From: Acidobacteriota bacterium
GTDB taxonomy: Bacteria > Acidobacteriota > Terriglobia > Bryobacterales > Bryobacteraceae
Direction: 5' to 3'
Assembly: GCA_016213755.1 (NCBI GenBank)
Contig: JACQZT010000085.1
Span: 1-40,442 of the forward strand
DNA length: 40,442 nt
The notes under the pieces were generated by a model. It saw only the letters and a list, made by a program, of their open reading frames with translations. It ran no database searches and was not told the DNA's origin. Below are positions 1 to 9,645 of this stretch, in pieces (position 1 is the stretch's first letter; each line of letters begins with the position of its first letter). Position numbers and translations under genes: made by a program.

Positions 1-209
1 ACCATGCCGTTGAGGCCGTGCTCGGACGCCGTGCGCGCGATGGCGCGGATCTCCTCCACCTGCCGGTCGTCGCCCAGATTCCGGGAAACGAAAACCCAGC
101 GCAGTGGATACATTCGCTTTTCCGCGAGCCAGGGAAACAACACACGGCGAACCATTGCCTCCATGATATCCGACCGCCGGGCCGGCGAGCTTGACTGCCA
201 GGCGGACAT
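1..209 (-). CDS. N-terminus of an unidentified leftward gene (cut by window edge)
   Basis: The reverse strand is open from an ATG at 209-207 to the window edge, giving about 69 residues. A good ribosome binding site (GAGGA) lies six bases before that ATG, which decides the start; in-frame ATGs at 164 and 155 are weaker alternatives. The visible protein has no obvious signal peptide. It contains a stretch beginning YPLRWVFVSRNLGDD and then an amphipathic helix ending HGLNGMV, which looks like the first beta strand and helix of a TIM-barrel hydrolase, but this is only an impression. The gene is divergent from the rhamnosidase gene with only 37 bases between the starts, so the two share a control region and may belong to the same sugar-use function. 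The family cannot be named from this fragment. Confidence 0.6.
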   Translation of the reverse strand, partial: MSAWQSSSPARRSDIMEAMVRRVLFPWLAEKRMYPLRWVFVSRNLGDDRQVEEIRAIARTASEHGLNGM

Positions 210-246
210 ATGTTGTCCTCGGAATCGGTAGCGAAAGGAGTCGTTC

Positions 247-2928
247 ATGGCGCGGATTCCGGTTCGGGTGCTGGCGGTCCTGGGGCTGGCAGGGGTCTCG
301 CTGGCGGTCTGTGCGCAAGGCACGGTGTCCGTCGGCGGGCTGCGTTGCGAATACCTGGCGGATCCCCAGGGGATCGACGTCGAGAAACCGAGGCTGACGT
401 GGATGCTCGCCCCGGGTCCGAACGGGCGCGGCCAGAGCGCTTACCGCATTCTGGCGGCGAGCGGTTTGGATAAGCTCCGGAAAGACCAGGGCGACGTCTG
501 GGACTCGGGCCAGGTGAAGTCCGCGCAGACGGCCTGGGTGGAATACGGCGGCCGGCCGCTGGCTTCCGGCGAGCGCATCTACTGGAAGGTTCGGGCGTGG
601 GACGAGGGCGGGCGGCCGTCGGCGTGGAGCGGTCCCGCGCGGTGGTCGATGGGGGTGCTCAAGGATGCGGAGTGGCATGCCAGGACCATCGGCATGGCGC
701 GCCCTGCGGATGGGAAGGAAGGCACGCCGCAGCCCTTCCCCTGGCTGCGAAAAACCTTCGACCTGAAGCGAAAGCCGGCCCGCGCCACAGCCTATGTGAA
801 TCCTCTCGGCTATTACGAGTTGTACGTCAACGGCAAGAAAGTGGACGACCACGTGCTCTCCCCGGCGGTGAGCGACTACTCCAAGCGCACTTACTATGTG
901 ACGCACGACATCACGGACTATCTCGCGGCCGGCACTAACTGCGTGGCGCTGTGGCTGGGCCGCGGCTGGTATGTGCGGAAGCACCCGGGCGTGATCCACG
1001 ACGGGCCGCTGGTGCGGGCGCAGTTCGACATCGCGATGCCCGGCGGCGAAGCGAGGACGATCGGCACCGACGCCACATGGAAAGTCAAAGCGAGCCCCAT
1101 CACGCCGCTGGGCCGGGGCACGGCGTTCGGCGACTACGGCGGAGAGCGCTACGACGCGGGGCTGGAACTGGCGGGCTGGAACTCGGCGGCCCTGGACGAT
1201 TCGAGCTGGGCGGCGGCGGCCGTGTTCGATCCGCCCAAAACCACAACCGCGGCCCAGATGGTGGAGCCGAACCGGATCCTCGAGACCATCCCGGCGGTGA
1301 AGATCGAAGAGAAACCGCCCGGCGAATGGCAGATCGACTTCGGCAAGAACTTCGTCGGATGGCTGGAACTGAAGCTGCCCGAGGGCGCCGAGGCCGGCGC
1401 GAACCTGCGCATCGATTATGCCGACTGGACGCCCGCGCCGGGGCGCTGGGGCACTTACAACCAGCGCGACGAGTACGTGACCAAGGCCGGGGCGCAGACC
1501 GTCCGCTCGCGGTTCAACTATCACGGTTTTCAGTACGCGCACGTCACCGGGCTGAAGCGCAAGCCCGCGCTGGGGGACGTCAAGGGCTTTATGATCCGGA
1601 CCAGCTACGCCAAGGTGGCGGACTTCGAGTCGTCCAACGAATTACTGAACCGGATCTACCGCACCGTGAACTGGACTTACGAAAACCTCAGCCTGGGCGG
1701 CTACGTGGTGGACTGCCCCACGCGGGAGCGGCTGGGCTACGGCGGCGACGCGGGCACCTCGCTCGAAACCGCGCTGTTCAACTTCGACACCGGCGGGCTG
1801 TACACCCGCTGGGCCGAGAACTGGCGCGACGCGCAGGCTTCCGACGGCGACCTGCCCTACACCGCTCCGAATTACCAGGACCAGGGCGGCGGAGGCCCCA
1901 TGTGGTGCGGCTTCGTAGTGACCATGCCCTGGCAGGTCTATCTCACCTACGGCGACCGGCGCGCGCTGGAAACCAACTACCCGCTGATTCGGAAGTGGCT
2001 CGAGTTCGCCGAGTCCAAGACCGTCGGTCACATCCTGGAGCCGTACCTCAGCACCGGAATGAAGATGGCGCAGTGGAACTACCTGGGCGACTGGGTCACG
2101 CCGAGGCGCGCAACCGGCGGCGCCGACCTGGCGCGGCACCCGGTGAGCGCGAAGTTCATCAACAACCTGCACTACCTGTACACGCTGCAACTGGCGGTCA
2201 AGATCGCCCGCGTGCTGGGGCATCCCGAAGACGCGGCCCTCTGCGAGCGGCGCGCGGCCACGCTGGCCGCGACGCTGCACGAGAAGTTCTGGGACCCTTA
2301 CCGGGGCGTCTACGCCACCGGCGAGCAGCCCTACCTGGCCATGCCGCTGCTGCTGAACGTCACTCCCGCGGACCTGCGACCGCCGGTGATGAAGACTCTG
2401 GAGCAGACCATCCTGGAAAGAAACCAGGGACACATCGACGCCGGCATGCACGGCGCTTACTTCCTGCTGAAATACCTGATGGAACAGGACCGCAACGACC
2501 TCATCTTCACCATGGCCAACCAGACGACCTTTCCAGGCTGGGGCCACATGTTGCAGCAGGGCGCCACTACCATTTGGGAAAGCTGGTCGGGCGGCTCGCA
2601 CATTCACGACTGCCTGATCGCCATCGGGTCATGGTTCATTCAGGGCATTGGCGGGATCCGGATCGACGAGGCTTCACCCGGCTTCCGGCACTTCCTGATC
2701 CAGCCCGCGGTGGCCGGCGACCTGACGTTCGCCCGGGCGCGCTACCGTTCCATCCACGGCGAGATCGCCAGCTCCTGGCGGCTCGAAAACGGCACGTTCA
2801 GACTGGATGTGACCGTTCCGCCGGGAACCACGGCCACCGTTCTGCTGCCGGCCGCCGGCCCCGGCCAGGGCCGCAAAGCGATCGAGGTCCAGTCGGGGAG
2901 CCATTCGTTTAGCACCAAGTTCAGGTAA
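247..2928 (+). CDS. alpha-L-rhamnosidase, glycoside hydrolase family 78, exported
   Basis: The 893-residue product begins with a signal peptide (hydrophobic core RVLAVLGLAGVSLAV, likely cleavage after CAQ near residue 24), so it acts outside the cytoplasm. GH78 enzymes hydrolyse terminal alpha-L-rhamnose from plant glycosides and polysaccharides with inversion. The order fits the family: Ig-like N-terminal domain (about 28-140), rhamnosidase N domain (about 160-330), concanavalin-like domain (about 345-440), (alpha/alpha)6 catalytic barrel (about 455-800) and a C-terminal beta domain. The catalytic barrel shows the motif DCPTRERLGYGGDAG (about 488-502), with the general-acid Asp in GGDAG, and TIWESWSG near 774-781, whose Glu is the expected base. 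The start has GGAG six bases upstream. It is the first rightward gene after a short divergent spacer; the next gene begins 10 bases after its stop, although that gene is not obviously related. Confidence 0.93.
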   Translation: MARIPVRVLAVLGLAGVSLAVCAQGTVSVGGLRCEYLADPQGIDVEKPRLTWMLAPGPNGRGQSAYRILAASGLDKLRKDQGDVWDSGQVKSAQTAWVEYGGRPLASGERIYWKVRAWDEGGRPSAWSGPARWSMGVLKDAEWHARTIGMARPADGKEGTPQPFPWLRKTFDLKRKPARATAYVNPLGYYELYVNGKKVDDHVLSPAVSDYSKRTYYVTHDITDYLAAGTNCVALWLGRGWYVRKHPGVIHDGPLVRAQFDIAMPGGEARTIGTDATWKVKASPITPLGRGTAFGDYGGERYDAGLELAGWNSAALDDSSWAAAAVFDPPKTTTAAQMVEPNRILETIPAVKIEEKPPGEWQIDFGKNFVGWLELKLPEGAEAGANLRIDYADWTPAPGRWGTYNQRDEYVTKAGAQTVRSRFNYHGFQYAHVTGLKRKPALGDVKGFMIRTSYAKVADFESSNELLNRIYRTVNWTYENLSLGGYVVDCPTRERLGYGGDAGTSLETALFNFDTGGLYTRWAENWRDAQASDGDLPYTAPNYQDQGGGGPMWCGFVVTMPWQVYLTYGDRRALETNYPLIRKWLEFAESKTVGHILEPYLSTGMKMAQWNYLGDWVTPRRATGGADLARHPVSAKFINNLHYLYTLQLAVKIARVLGHPEDAALCERRAATLAATLHEKFWDPYRGVYATGEQPYLAMPLLLNVTPADLRPPVMKTLEQTILERNQGHIDAGMHGAYFLLKYLMEQDRNDLIFTMANQTTFPGWGHMLQQGATTIWESWSGGSHIHDCLIAIGSWFIQGIGGIRIDEASPGFRHFLIQPAVAGDLTFARARYRSIHGEIASSWRLENGTFRLDVTVPPGTTATVLLPAAGPGQGRKAIEVQSGSHSFSTKFR

Positions 2929-2938
2929 ACTCACTCCC

Positions 2939-4588
2939 ATGCGGTTCTGCGCGTTGTGGCGTCCCAAGGCCGTTGTCGGGGCGGCAATCCTGCTGTGCGC
3001 CGTGTTCTTCGCCGTGGGATACGCCTTCATCCCTCAGGTCGGAGTCCAGGAAGACGAGGCGCAGTTCGTCACCGGCATTCTGCCGCCGCTGGTGGGCCGC
3101 CGCTTCGTCCAGATCGGGGGCGAGTTGTATCCGCTCATGATCGCCACTTACGCCGGCGCGCTCAAGGCTCTGGCCTACCTGGGGATCTTCTCTATCTGGC
3201 CACCGGACACGCTGTCTCTGCGAATTCCCATGCTGCTTGCGGGCACGGCCACGGTGTACCTGTTCTTCGTTTTTTTCCGCGCGGCGATGGGGGGGCTCGC
3301 GGCGCTGATCGCCACCGCGTTGCTGGTGTTCGATCCCCTCTTCCTGACTCTCACCGTGCTCGATAGCGGGATCGTGACGGTGCAGCATCTTCTCATGGCC
3401 GCGGCGCTCCCGCTGTTCCTCCGCTATCACCGCACCAGGCGAAAGGCGCTGCTGGCCGCGGCTTGCTTTCTGTGCGGGCTGGCCCTGTGGGACAAGACGA
3501 CCTTCGTCTGGCTGATCGCCGGCTGGGGAGCCGGCCTGGCGGCGGTGTACTGGCGCGAACTCCGGACCCATCTGAACCTGGGCCGTCTCCTCCTGGCGTT
3601 GCTTTGCGTGCTTCTGGGCGCGCTGCCGATGGTTTACTACACATTGACTGAACGGGCGACCGCCGGACAGGGCATGGGCGGCTTCGCGGCGCCCACCAAA
3701 CAGAAGGCGATCATCCTCATGAAGACCCTGGATGGGTCTTCGCCCTTCGGGTTCTTGGTCCGGAATCCCGACCTGGCCGCACTGGGAACGCCGCAAACCG
3801 GAATCGAGCGGGCCTCGGTCTGGCTGGCGGGCGCTGTCCGGCACCCCTGGCACCATTGGCTGTTCTGGGCCGCTCTCGTGTCGTGTCTTCTCATCCCGTT
3901 CCTGAGACCAGGCCCGGAGCGCCGGATCATGCTGTTTTCCGTGGCCGCCTTCACGACCGGCTGGCTGGTCATGCTGCCTTTTGCCATGGGCGGCGAAGGC
4001 AGCCATCACGTCATCCTGCTCTGGCCGCTGCCCCAAATGCTGGTGGCGTCGGCGGCGGTCGCGCTGGGGGCGCTGATTCCGCGTCTGCGCGCGGTGGTGG
4101 CCTTTGGACTGGCCGCGCCGGTGGTCCTGAGTTGCGCGCTGGTGGCCAACGAGTGCTACGCCCAACTGGTTCTGTTCGGCCCCACGGATCACTGGTCCGA
4201 CGCCGTCAACCCGCTCGCCGGCTGGCTCCGGAAGGCACGGCCGGCGGACATCTATTCGCTCGATTGGGGAATCGAAGGTCCGCTGCGCTGCCTGGGACAG
4301 GGCGCGCTTCCTCTGCGGAAGGACGTCGCGGATACGCTGTCCCAGCCTATCCCGCCCGCCGGCCGGCGCGAGACAATTCGCGCCATGCTCGCACCCCCGG
4401 GCCGCCTGTTCGTGTTCTACACCGACCGTTCGCGGCACGCCAACACGAACCTGGAGCGGTTGCGAACGCTGGGCAGCGAGGCCGGCCTGAGGGAGGAGTG
4501 TGTCACCCAGATACGCGACCGCAACCTCCGTTCGATCTATACGGTTGTGCGCTACGCGGATTCCGAGACTCCTGGAAGATGCCAGTAA
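2939..4588 (+). CDS. GT-C fold membrane glycosyltransferase (PMT/ArnT/GT39-like)
   Basis: The 549-residue protein is very hydrophobic. After an N-terminal membrane helix (about 12-31) comes QEDEAQF with an acidic pair at D39-E40, matching the short periplasmic Asp/Glu motif in the first loop of GT-C transferases such as ArnT and protein mannosyltransferases. Roughly ten further membrane helices follow, then a soluble C-terminal part (about 420-549). Such enzymes transfer a sugar from a polyprenyl-phosphate donor to a protein or lipid on the outer face of the membrane. Its stop overlaps the next gene by 10 bases. That neighbour has a GT2 domain of the dolichyl/polyprenyl-phosphate sugar synthase type, a natural supplier of the donor lipid, so the two probably work as a pair. 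Substrate and acceptor cannot be read from the sequence. No clear Shine-Dalgarno is seen before the ATG. Confidence 0.8.
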   Translation: MRFCALWRPKAVVGAAILLCAVFFAVGYAFIPQVGVQEDEAQFVTGILPPLVGRRFVQIGGELYPLMIATYAGALKALAYLGIFSIWPPDTLSLRIPMLLAGTATVYLFFVFFRAAMGGLAALIATALLVFDPLFLTLTVLDSGIVTVQHLLMAAALPLFLRYHRTRRKALLAAACFLCGLALWDKTTFVWLIAGWGAGLAAVYWRELRTHLNLGRLLLALLCVLLGALPMVYYTLTERATAGQGMGGFAAPTKQKAIILMKTLDGSSPFGFLVRNPDLAALGTPQTGIERASVWLAGAVRHPWHHWLFWAALVSCLLIPFLRPGPERRIMLFSVAAFTTGWLVMLPFAMGGEGSHHVILLWPLPQMLVASAAVALGALIPRLRAVVAFGLAAPVVLSCALVANECYAQLVLFGPTDHWSDAVNPLAGWLRKARPADIYSLDWGIEGPLRCLGQGALPLRKDVADTLSQPIPPAGRRETIRAMLAPPGRLFVFYTDRSRHANTNLERLRTLGSEAGLREECVTQIRDRNLRSIYTVVRYADSETPGRCQ

Positions 4589-6027
4589 CCGCCATCCGCG
4601 ACGCCGGCAAAGCGGCGCAATACGCGCGCCGGAGGATCGCTTTTTGGGAGGACTACAGCCGCGGCATCGCCCGGTGGGACCGTTTCCGCCGCGGTTACCA
4701 GAGCCGACTCGGCGAAATCGTCGCCTTCGCGATTCCACCGGGCCTGACAGTGCTCGAACTCGGATGCGGGGCGGGCGACCTGCTGGCCCGCACCCGGCCC
4801 GCCGAGGGCGTGGGCGTCGATTTCGCTCCCTCGATGGTCCGGCTGGCGCGCGAGCGCCACCCCGGCCTCACTTTCCTGGAAGCCGACGTTCACGACCTGG
4901 ACCTGGGCCGGCGGTTTGACGTCATCATTCTCTCCGACCTGATCAACGATTTGTGGGACGCGCAGCGGGTTCTGGAGGTCTGCCGCCGCCACGCGCATCC
5001 GGGGACGCGCCTGCTCTTGAACTTCTACAGCCGGGTCTGGGAACTGCCGCGGAGGGCCGCCGAACGGCTCGGCCTGGCGGCGCGCCCGCTCCAGCAAAAT
5101 TGGTTCGCGCCCGAGGATGTCCGAAACCTGCTCTACCTGACCGGCTGGGAGCCGATTCGCGGGTCGCGGGAAATCCTCTTCCCGTTTCCCCCGCCGCTCC
5201 TGGGTCCGCTGCTGAATCGCATGCTGGTGCGCTTCTGGCCGTTCAGCCGCCTGGCGATGACCAACTTCTTCGTGGCGCGGCCCGAGCCGGGGCCTCCGTC
5301 GGGAGCCGAACCGGTGGTGAGCGTCATCGTGCCGGCGCGCAACGAAGAGGGAAACATCCCGAACCTGTTCGCGCGCATCCCGCAAATGGGCGGGAAAACC
5401 GAATTGATCCTCGTCGAGGGCCACTCGAGCGACGGCACGCGCGCGGCCATCGAGCGCGAAATCGCCGCCCGGCCCGATCTCGGCGCCAGAATGGTGGTTC
5501 AGACCGGCAAGGGCAAGGGCGACGCCGTGCGGGCCGGCTTTTCGCAGGCCACCGGCGATGTCCTCATGATCCTGGATGCGGACCTGACGGTCCCGCCCGA
5601 AGCCCTGCCGGCCTTCTATCGCGCCTGGCGCGGCGGCAAGGGCGAACTGGTCAACGGCGTCCGCCTGGTGTATCCGATGGAAGACCAGGCCATGCGCTTC
5701 CTCAACACGCTCGGCAACAGGTTCTTCAGCCTGGCGTTCACGTGGCTGCTCGGCCAGAGCATCAAGGACACGCTGTGCGGCACCAAGGCGATCGGCCGCC
5801 GGCAATACCAACTGCTGGCCGCGAACCGGCAGTACTTCGGGGACTTCGATCCTTTCGGCGACTTCGACCTGATCTTCGGCGCGGCCCGCTTCAACCTGAA
5901 AATCGCCGACCTGCCGGTCCGCTACGGCGAACGCACCTACGGTGAAACCAACATCCGCCGCTGGAGCCACGGCTGGCTGCTGGTGCGCATGCTCGCGCTG
6001 GCCCTGCGGCGGCTGAAGTTTGTTTGA
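4579..6027 (+). CDS. fused class I SAM methyltransferase and GT2 (polyprenyl-phosphate sugar synthase-like) glycosyltransferase
   Basis: The open frame extends well upstream, but the ATG at 4579 is chosen because it overlaps the previous gene by only 10 bases and leaves a complete methyltransferase domain (482 residues). The N-terminal half shows SAM-binding motif I, VLELGCGAG (58-66), followed by the acidic GVDFAPSM loop, and ends near residue 235. The second half starts at VVSVIVPARNEEGN (about 246) and carries the GT2 nucleotide-sugar motif DADLT (D333, D335) and TLCGTKAI, typical of DPM1-like synthases that put a sugar on polyprenyl phosphate. There is no membrane anchor after the GT2 domain. 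The likely role is to make a lipid-linked sugar for the adjacent GT-C enzyme; what the methyltransferase methylates is unknown. The fusion runs through one frame with no sign of a frameshift. Confidence 0.82.
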   Translation: MPVTAIRDAGKAAQYARRRIAFWEDYSRGIARWDRFRRGYQSRLGEIVAFAIPPGLTVLELGCGAGDLLARTRPAEGVGVDFAPSMVRLARERHPGLTFLEADVHDLDLGRRFDVIILSDLINDLWDAQRVLEVCRRHAHPGTRLLLNFYSRVWELPRRAAERLGLAARPLQQNWFAPEDVRNLLYLTGWEPIRGSREILFPFPPPLLGPLLNRMLVRFWPFSRLAMTNFFVARPEPGPPSGAEPVVSVIVPARNEEGNIPNLFARIPQMGGKTELILVEGHSSDGTRAAIEREIAARPDLGARMVVQTGKGKGDAVRAGFSQATGDVLMILDADLTVPPEALPAFYRAWRGGKGELVNGVRLVYPMEDQAMRFLNTLGNRFFSLAFTWLLGQSIKDTLCGTKAIGRRQYQLLAANRQYFGDFDPFGDFDLIFGAARFNLKIADLPVRYGERTYGETNIRRWSHGWLLVRMLALALRRLKFV

Positions 6028-6154
6028 GCGAGCGACCCCGCGGGCCGGAACGCTAAAAGCGAAAGTCGGCACCTGTTCATGCGATCTCTTCTGCCCCCCC
6101 CCAGGCAGCCCGCCCGGATTCCGGCGGCCCCCCCTTTCGCGGCGCGGTCTGGTG

Positions 6155-6160
6155 TATACT
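6155..6160 (+). promoter_or_regulatory. possible -10 box in the receptor upstream region
   Basis: The 208-base spacer 6028-6235 precedes the Oar-like receptor gene. It holds TATACT at 6155-6160, a 5/6 match to a sigma-70 -10 box, about 75 bases before the start codon. No convincing -35 hexamer is spaced correctly, and a nine-base run of C lies near 6095-6105. Nothing else in the spacer stands out, and I see no clear terminator for the preceding gene. Confidence 0.3.
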
Positions 6161-6235
6161 GCCGGCCAATGGGGCCCGGCTGTTCCATGACGGATCCTAA
6201 AACGGGAATCCCAAATCGAATCCGGAGGCGGAAAA

Positions 6236-9200
6236 ATGCAAGCGCTCTCTCGCAGTTTCGCTACCCTCTTGTTCTGCGCCTGGCTGGCAGTCGCACAGGT
6301 CGGAACATCCACCATTACCGGACGAGTGACCGACACCACGGCCGCCGTGGTGCCCAGTGTCAGCGTCGTGGTGGTCAACACAGACACCAACTTCCAGTTC
6401 AGGGCCGTCACGAACGAGGAAGGTTTGTTCCGCGTGCAGTCCTTGCAGCCCGGTCCCTACCGGGTGACGTTTGAGGCTCCGGGCTTCAAGCGCCTGGTGC
6501 GGGAGAAGATCGATCTCCGGACCGGGGATGTTCTGCCGGTCGATGCGAGCCTCGAGGTCGGCTCGACCAGCGAGTCGATTGAAGTCAGGTCGGCGGCGCA
6601 GTTGCTGGAGACGGAGACCTCGGCCACCGGGACGGTGGCGGCGGGCAAGTTCCTCTACGCGCTGCCGACGTTCCAGCGCTTCACGAATTCCACGCTCAAT
6701 TACGTGCCCGGTATGACCGACGAAGGCTATACCTGGGGCGAGACCCTGGGCGGCTTCCACATCGCCGGCGCCCGCGGCACCGCGGCTTTCTTCGACGATG
6801 GCGTGAACGGCCAGAGCCCGGCGGACCAGAACGCCACCATGAAGGTGCCGCTGAACTCGATAGCCGAAATCCAGGTGCTCACCACGGCTTTGCCGGCCGA
6901 GTACGGGCATTCCGCGGCGGGCGTCATTAGCGTCGTGACCAAGACGGGCACCAACAGCCTGCACGGTTTGGCTAACCTCTATGGGCGCAACCGGGACATG
7001 CAGCATCGACGGTTCTTCGACATGTACAGGATGTCCCAGCCCATGCCGGGCTACCCCAAGGGCCGGTCGGCGTTTGTGTTTCACCCGGACCTCAACCTCA
7101 GCGGGCCGGTCTGGCTGCCAAAGATCTACGACGGCAGGAACAAGACGTTCTTCTTCGTCTCCTACCAGAAGTACATCGAGAAGATGAAGGCCACGCAGTA
7201 CTACGGGACCGTCCCGACCCAGGAGATGAAGAACGGCGATTTCACGTTCGGCGGAATCGGGCAGCCCATCTACGATCCCGGAACCACCCGGATGCTGCCC
7301 GACGGGGGCTGGACCCGCGATCCGATCCCTGGGATGAGGGTCCCCCAGAGCCGGATAGACCCGGTGGCCAGGAAGGTGCTCGAGCTCGACCCGTGGAACG
7401 CCGCGAACAACCCGAGCGCCCTGACCTCCAACGGACCGAACAACAACTACTACTGGGTAGAATACGCGCGCAGCTTCAAGCCGGACATGAGCCTCCGGCT
7501 GGATCATCAGTTCACGCAGAACTTCAAGCTCAACGGCTCGGTGACCTACAGTTCGAACGCCGGGCTGGGCCGGCCCCAGAGGTGGCACCTGCCCGAGTTC
7601 GACGGGAGCAACTACAGCAACAGCCCCTGGAACTCGTACAACTGGACCTTGGGGAACACCTGGGTGATCAGTCCCGCCACAATCAACGATGCGAGGCTGG
7701 GGTACTATCGCCGGCGGAACTGGACATGGTCCTCCAGCTACGTGGTGGATGGCGGCCAGCGTCTGGGAATCCCGAACTTGCCCGAGAAGGCCATGCCGCA
7801 ATTGAACACCGGCTACGGGTTCAACACGGCCGGGCCGGCCAATAACGTCAACGAGAACTTCTCCTTCCGCGACGACCTGACGAAGATTCGCGGCACCCAT
7901 GCCTTCAAGATGGGTTACGAGATGATGCGCCTGCGGCAGAACCAATGGTCCATCCCCGGGAACGTGGCCGGCAGCTTCACCTTCACCGGCGCCAACGGCG
8001 TGCTGCCCACAGGCAGCGCGATGCCGCGCACCGGCAACACTTTCGCGGGTTTCCTGCTGGGGTATGTGAGCCAGGCCACCTTCAGCCGCAACCTGGCAAG
8101 CTGGCTGCCCCGCGACTACATTCATAGCTTCTATTTCCAGGACGACTGGAAGTTTTCTCCCACGCTGACCCTGAACCTCGGTCTGCGCTACTCCAACGAG
8201 AGTCCCTTCATGACGAAGTGGAAGCAGATGAGCCAATGGGACCCGGCTTTCGTGGATCCCGTCACGGGCAAGATGGGAGGCGTTACGCACCCGTCGTCGC
8301 CCCTGAACAAGCGGGACAACAACAACTTCCAGCCGCGCCTCGGCGTTGCCTGGCACCCCTTCCAGAAGTGGGTGTTCCGCGGCGGTTTCGCCGTCAACAC
8401 GATCGATGTGAAGTTCCCCGGCGGGCAATTCGAAGAGTACGCCGTCAGCGCCAACCAGCAGGCGGCGCCCGGCGACCCCCGGCCCGTCTACCAGATCAGC
8501 CGCGGTCCCGATACGGTGGCAATGCTCATCCGGCCGGACGGCACGTCCCCGTACCAGGGCACGAATTACGGCTCGCGCGGGTCGGCGCGGTACGACCCGA
8601 ATATGCACAACCCCTACCAGTTGAATTGGAACACCAGCATCCAGTACGAAGTCATTCCGAACTACTTGCTGGAACTGGCCTACCAGGGCTCGGCGGGGAT
8701 CGGGCTGCTCGAGAACTGGCCGCTGAACACACTGCCTCTCGACTACGCCCAGGGCAACCGCGCGTTGAACCTGCAACTGGCGGCCGCCGGACAGAACTAC
8801 CGGCCTTACACGCACTTTGGCGACGTGACGCTGCGCAACTCCAACATGGGGCACTCCACCTATCACGGCGGCACCGTCAAGCTGGAGAAACGCTATTCGC
8901 AGGGCATCAACTTCATAACCTTCTACACCTTCTCGAAGGCCATCGACTCGGCGGCGGGCGGCGTGGCTCCCATCGGCAACCGTTCGCTGAACAAGGCCCG
9001 GGCCGCCTACGACCGCACGCAGCGGTTCGTGGGGTCGGTGACCTATGAGCTGCCCTTCGGCAAGAACAAGAAGTGGCTGAACCGGGGCCGCTTGCGGGAC
9101 CTGCTGTTCGGGGGCTACCAGGTGGTTTGGATCCAGACGTTCGAAACCGGCAACCCGCTCACCTTCGGTTTCTCCAACAGCCCGTACACGTACCTGCCGG

Positions 9201-9619
9201 GCTTCATGGGAGACCGCCGTCCCTCCATTAACGGCAAGATCCGCCTGCGGGACAACTGGCGCGATTTCGGCGGCGACCGCTTCAACAGCTCCAACACGAA
9301 CAGCGTGTGGACCGGCATGGACGTGTTCTCCTATCCCGCGGAGTTCTCCATCGGCAACGCGGGGCGGAACATCGCCAATGGGCAGGGATTGCGCTGGACG
9401 CAGGTTTCGGCGCAGAAATTCATTCCGTTCACCGAGCGGGTGAACCTCGAAATCCGCTGGGAAATGAACAACGCGCTGCACACTTTCAATTTCACGAACC
9501 CCACCACGAGTGTGGACTTCGTGAACCCGCGAGTTTTCGGGAAGATCACCAGCGATTCGTCCACCTCTTCCAGTGGCGGCGCCCCGGTGATGCACATGTC
9601 CATCCGCCTGACGTTCTGA
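6236..9619 (+). CDS. Oar-like TonB-dependent receptor with carboxypeptidase-regulatory domain
   Basis: The 1127-residue outer-membrane protein starts with a signal peptide (SRSFATLLFCAWLAVAQ). A carboxypeptidase-regulatory-like beta-sandwich follows (about 25-105, with TITGRVTDTTAAVVP and the ending PGPYRVTFEAPGFKR), then a plug domain (about 120-230, containing VISVVTKTGTN) and a long beta-barrel that ends in phenylalanine (MHMSIRLTF), as outer-membrane barrels do. Acidobacteria carry many such proteins, thought to import large oligosaccharides or other polymers with TonB energy, although the ligand is rarely known. The start has a strong GGAGG eight bases upstream. The dehydratase gene begins 26 bases after the stop, which suggests co-transcription and a sugar or sugar-acid ligand. 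No SusD partner is present. Confidence 0.92.
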   Translation: MQALSRSFATLLFCAWLAVAQVGTSTITGRVTDTTAAVVPSVSVVVVNTDTNFQFRAVTNEEGLFRVQSLQPGPYRVTFEAPGFKRLVREKIDLRTGDVLPVDASLEVGSTSESIEVRSAAQLLETETSATGTVAAGKFLYALPTFQRFTNSTLNYVPGMTDEGYTWGETLGGFHIAGARGTAAFFDDGVNGQSPADQNATMKVPLNSIAEIQVLTTALPAEYGHSAAGVISVVTKTGTNSLHGLANLYGRNRDMQHRRFFDMYRMSQPMPGYPKGRSAFVFHPDLNLSGPVWLPKIYDGRNKTFFFVSYQKYIEKMKATQYYGTVPTQEMKNGDFTFGGIGQPIYDPGTTRMLPDGGWTRDPIPGMRVPQSRIDPVARKVLELDPWNAANNPSALTSNGPNNNYYWVEYARSFKPDMSLRLDHQFTQNFKLNGSVTYSSNAGLGRPQRWHLPEFDGSNYSNSPWNSYNWTLGNTWVISPATINDARLGYYRRRNWTWSSSYVVDGGQRLGIPNLPEKAMPQLNTGYGFNTAGPANNVNENFSFRDDLTKIRGTHAFKMGYEMMRLRQNQWSIPGNVAGSFTFTGANGVLPTGSAMPRTGNTFAGFLLGYVSQATFSRNLASWLPRDYIHSFYFQDDWKFSPTLTLNLGLRYSNESPFMTKWKQMSQWDPAFVDPVTGKMGGVTHPSSPLNKRDNNNFQPRLGVAWHPFQKWVFRGGFAVNTIDVKFPGGQFEEYAVSANQQAAPGDPRPVYQISRGPDTVAMLIRPDGTSPYQGTNYGSRGSARYDPNMHNPYQLNWNTSIQYEVIPNYLLELAYQGSAGIGLLENWPLNTLPLDYAQGNRALNLQLAAAGQNYRPYTHFGDVTLRNSNMGHSTYHGGTVKLEKRYSQGINFITFYTFSKAIDSAAGGVAPIGNRSLNKARAAYDRTQRFVGSVTYELPFGKNKKWLNRGRLRDLLFGGYQVVWIQTFETGNPLTFGFSNSPYTYLPGFMGDRRPSINGKIRLRDNWRDFGGDRFNSSNTNSVWTGMDVFSYPAEFSIGNAGRNIANGQGLRWTQVSAQKFIPFTERVNLEIRWEMNNALHTFNFTNPTTSVDFVNPRVFGKITSDSSTSSSGGAPVMHMSIRLTF

Positions 9620-9645
9620 CGGGGGGCATCCGGGTGGGTAATGCA

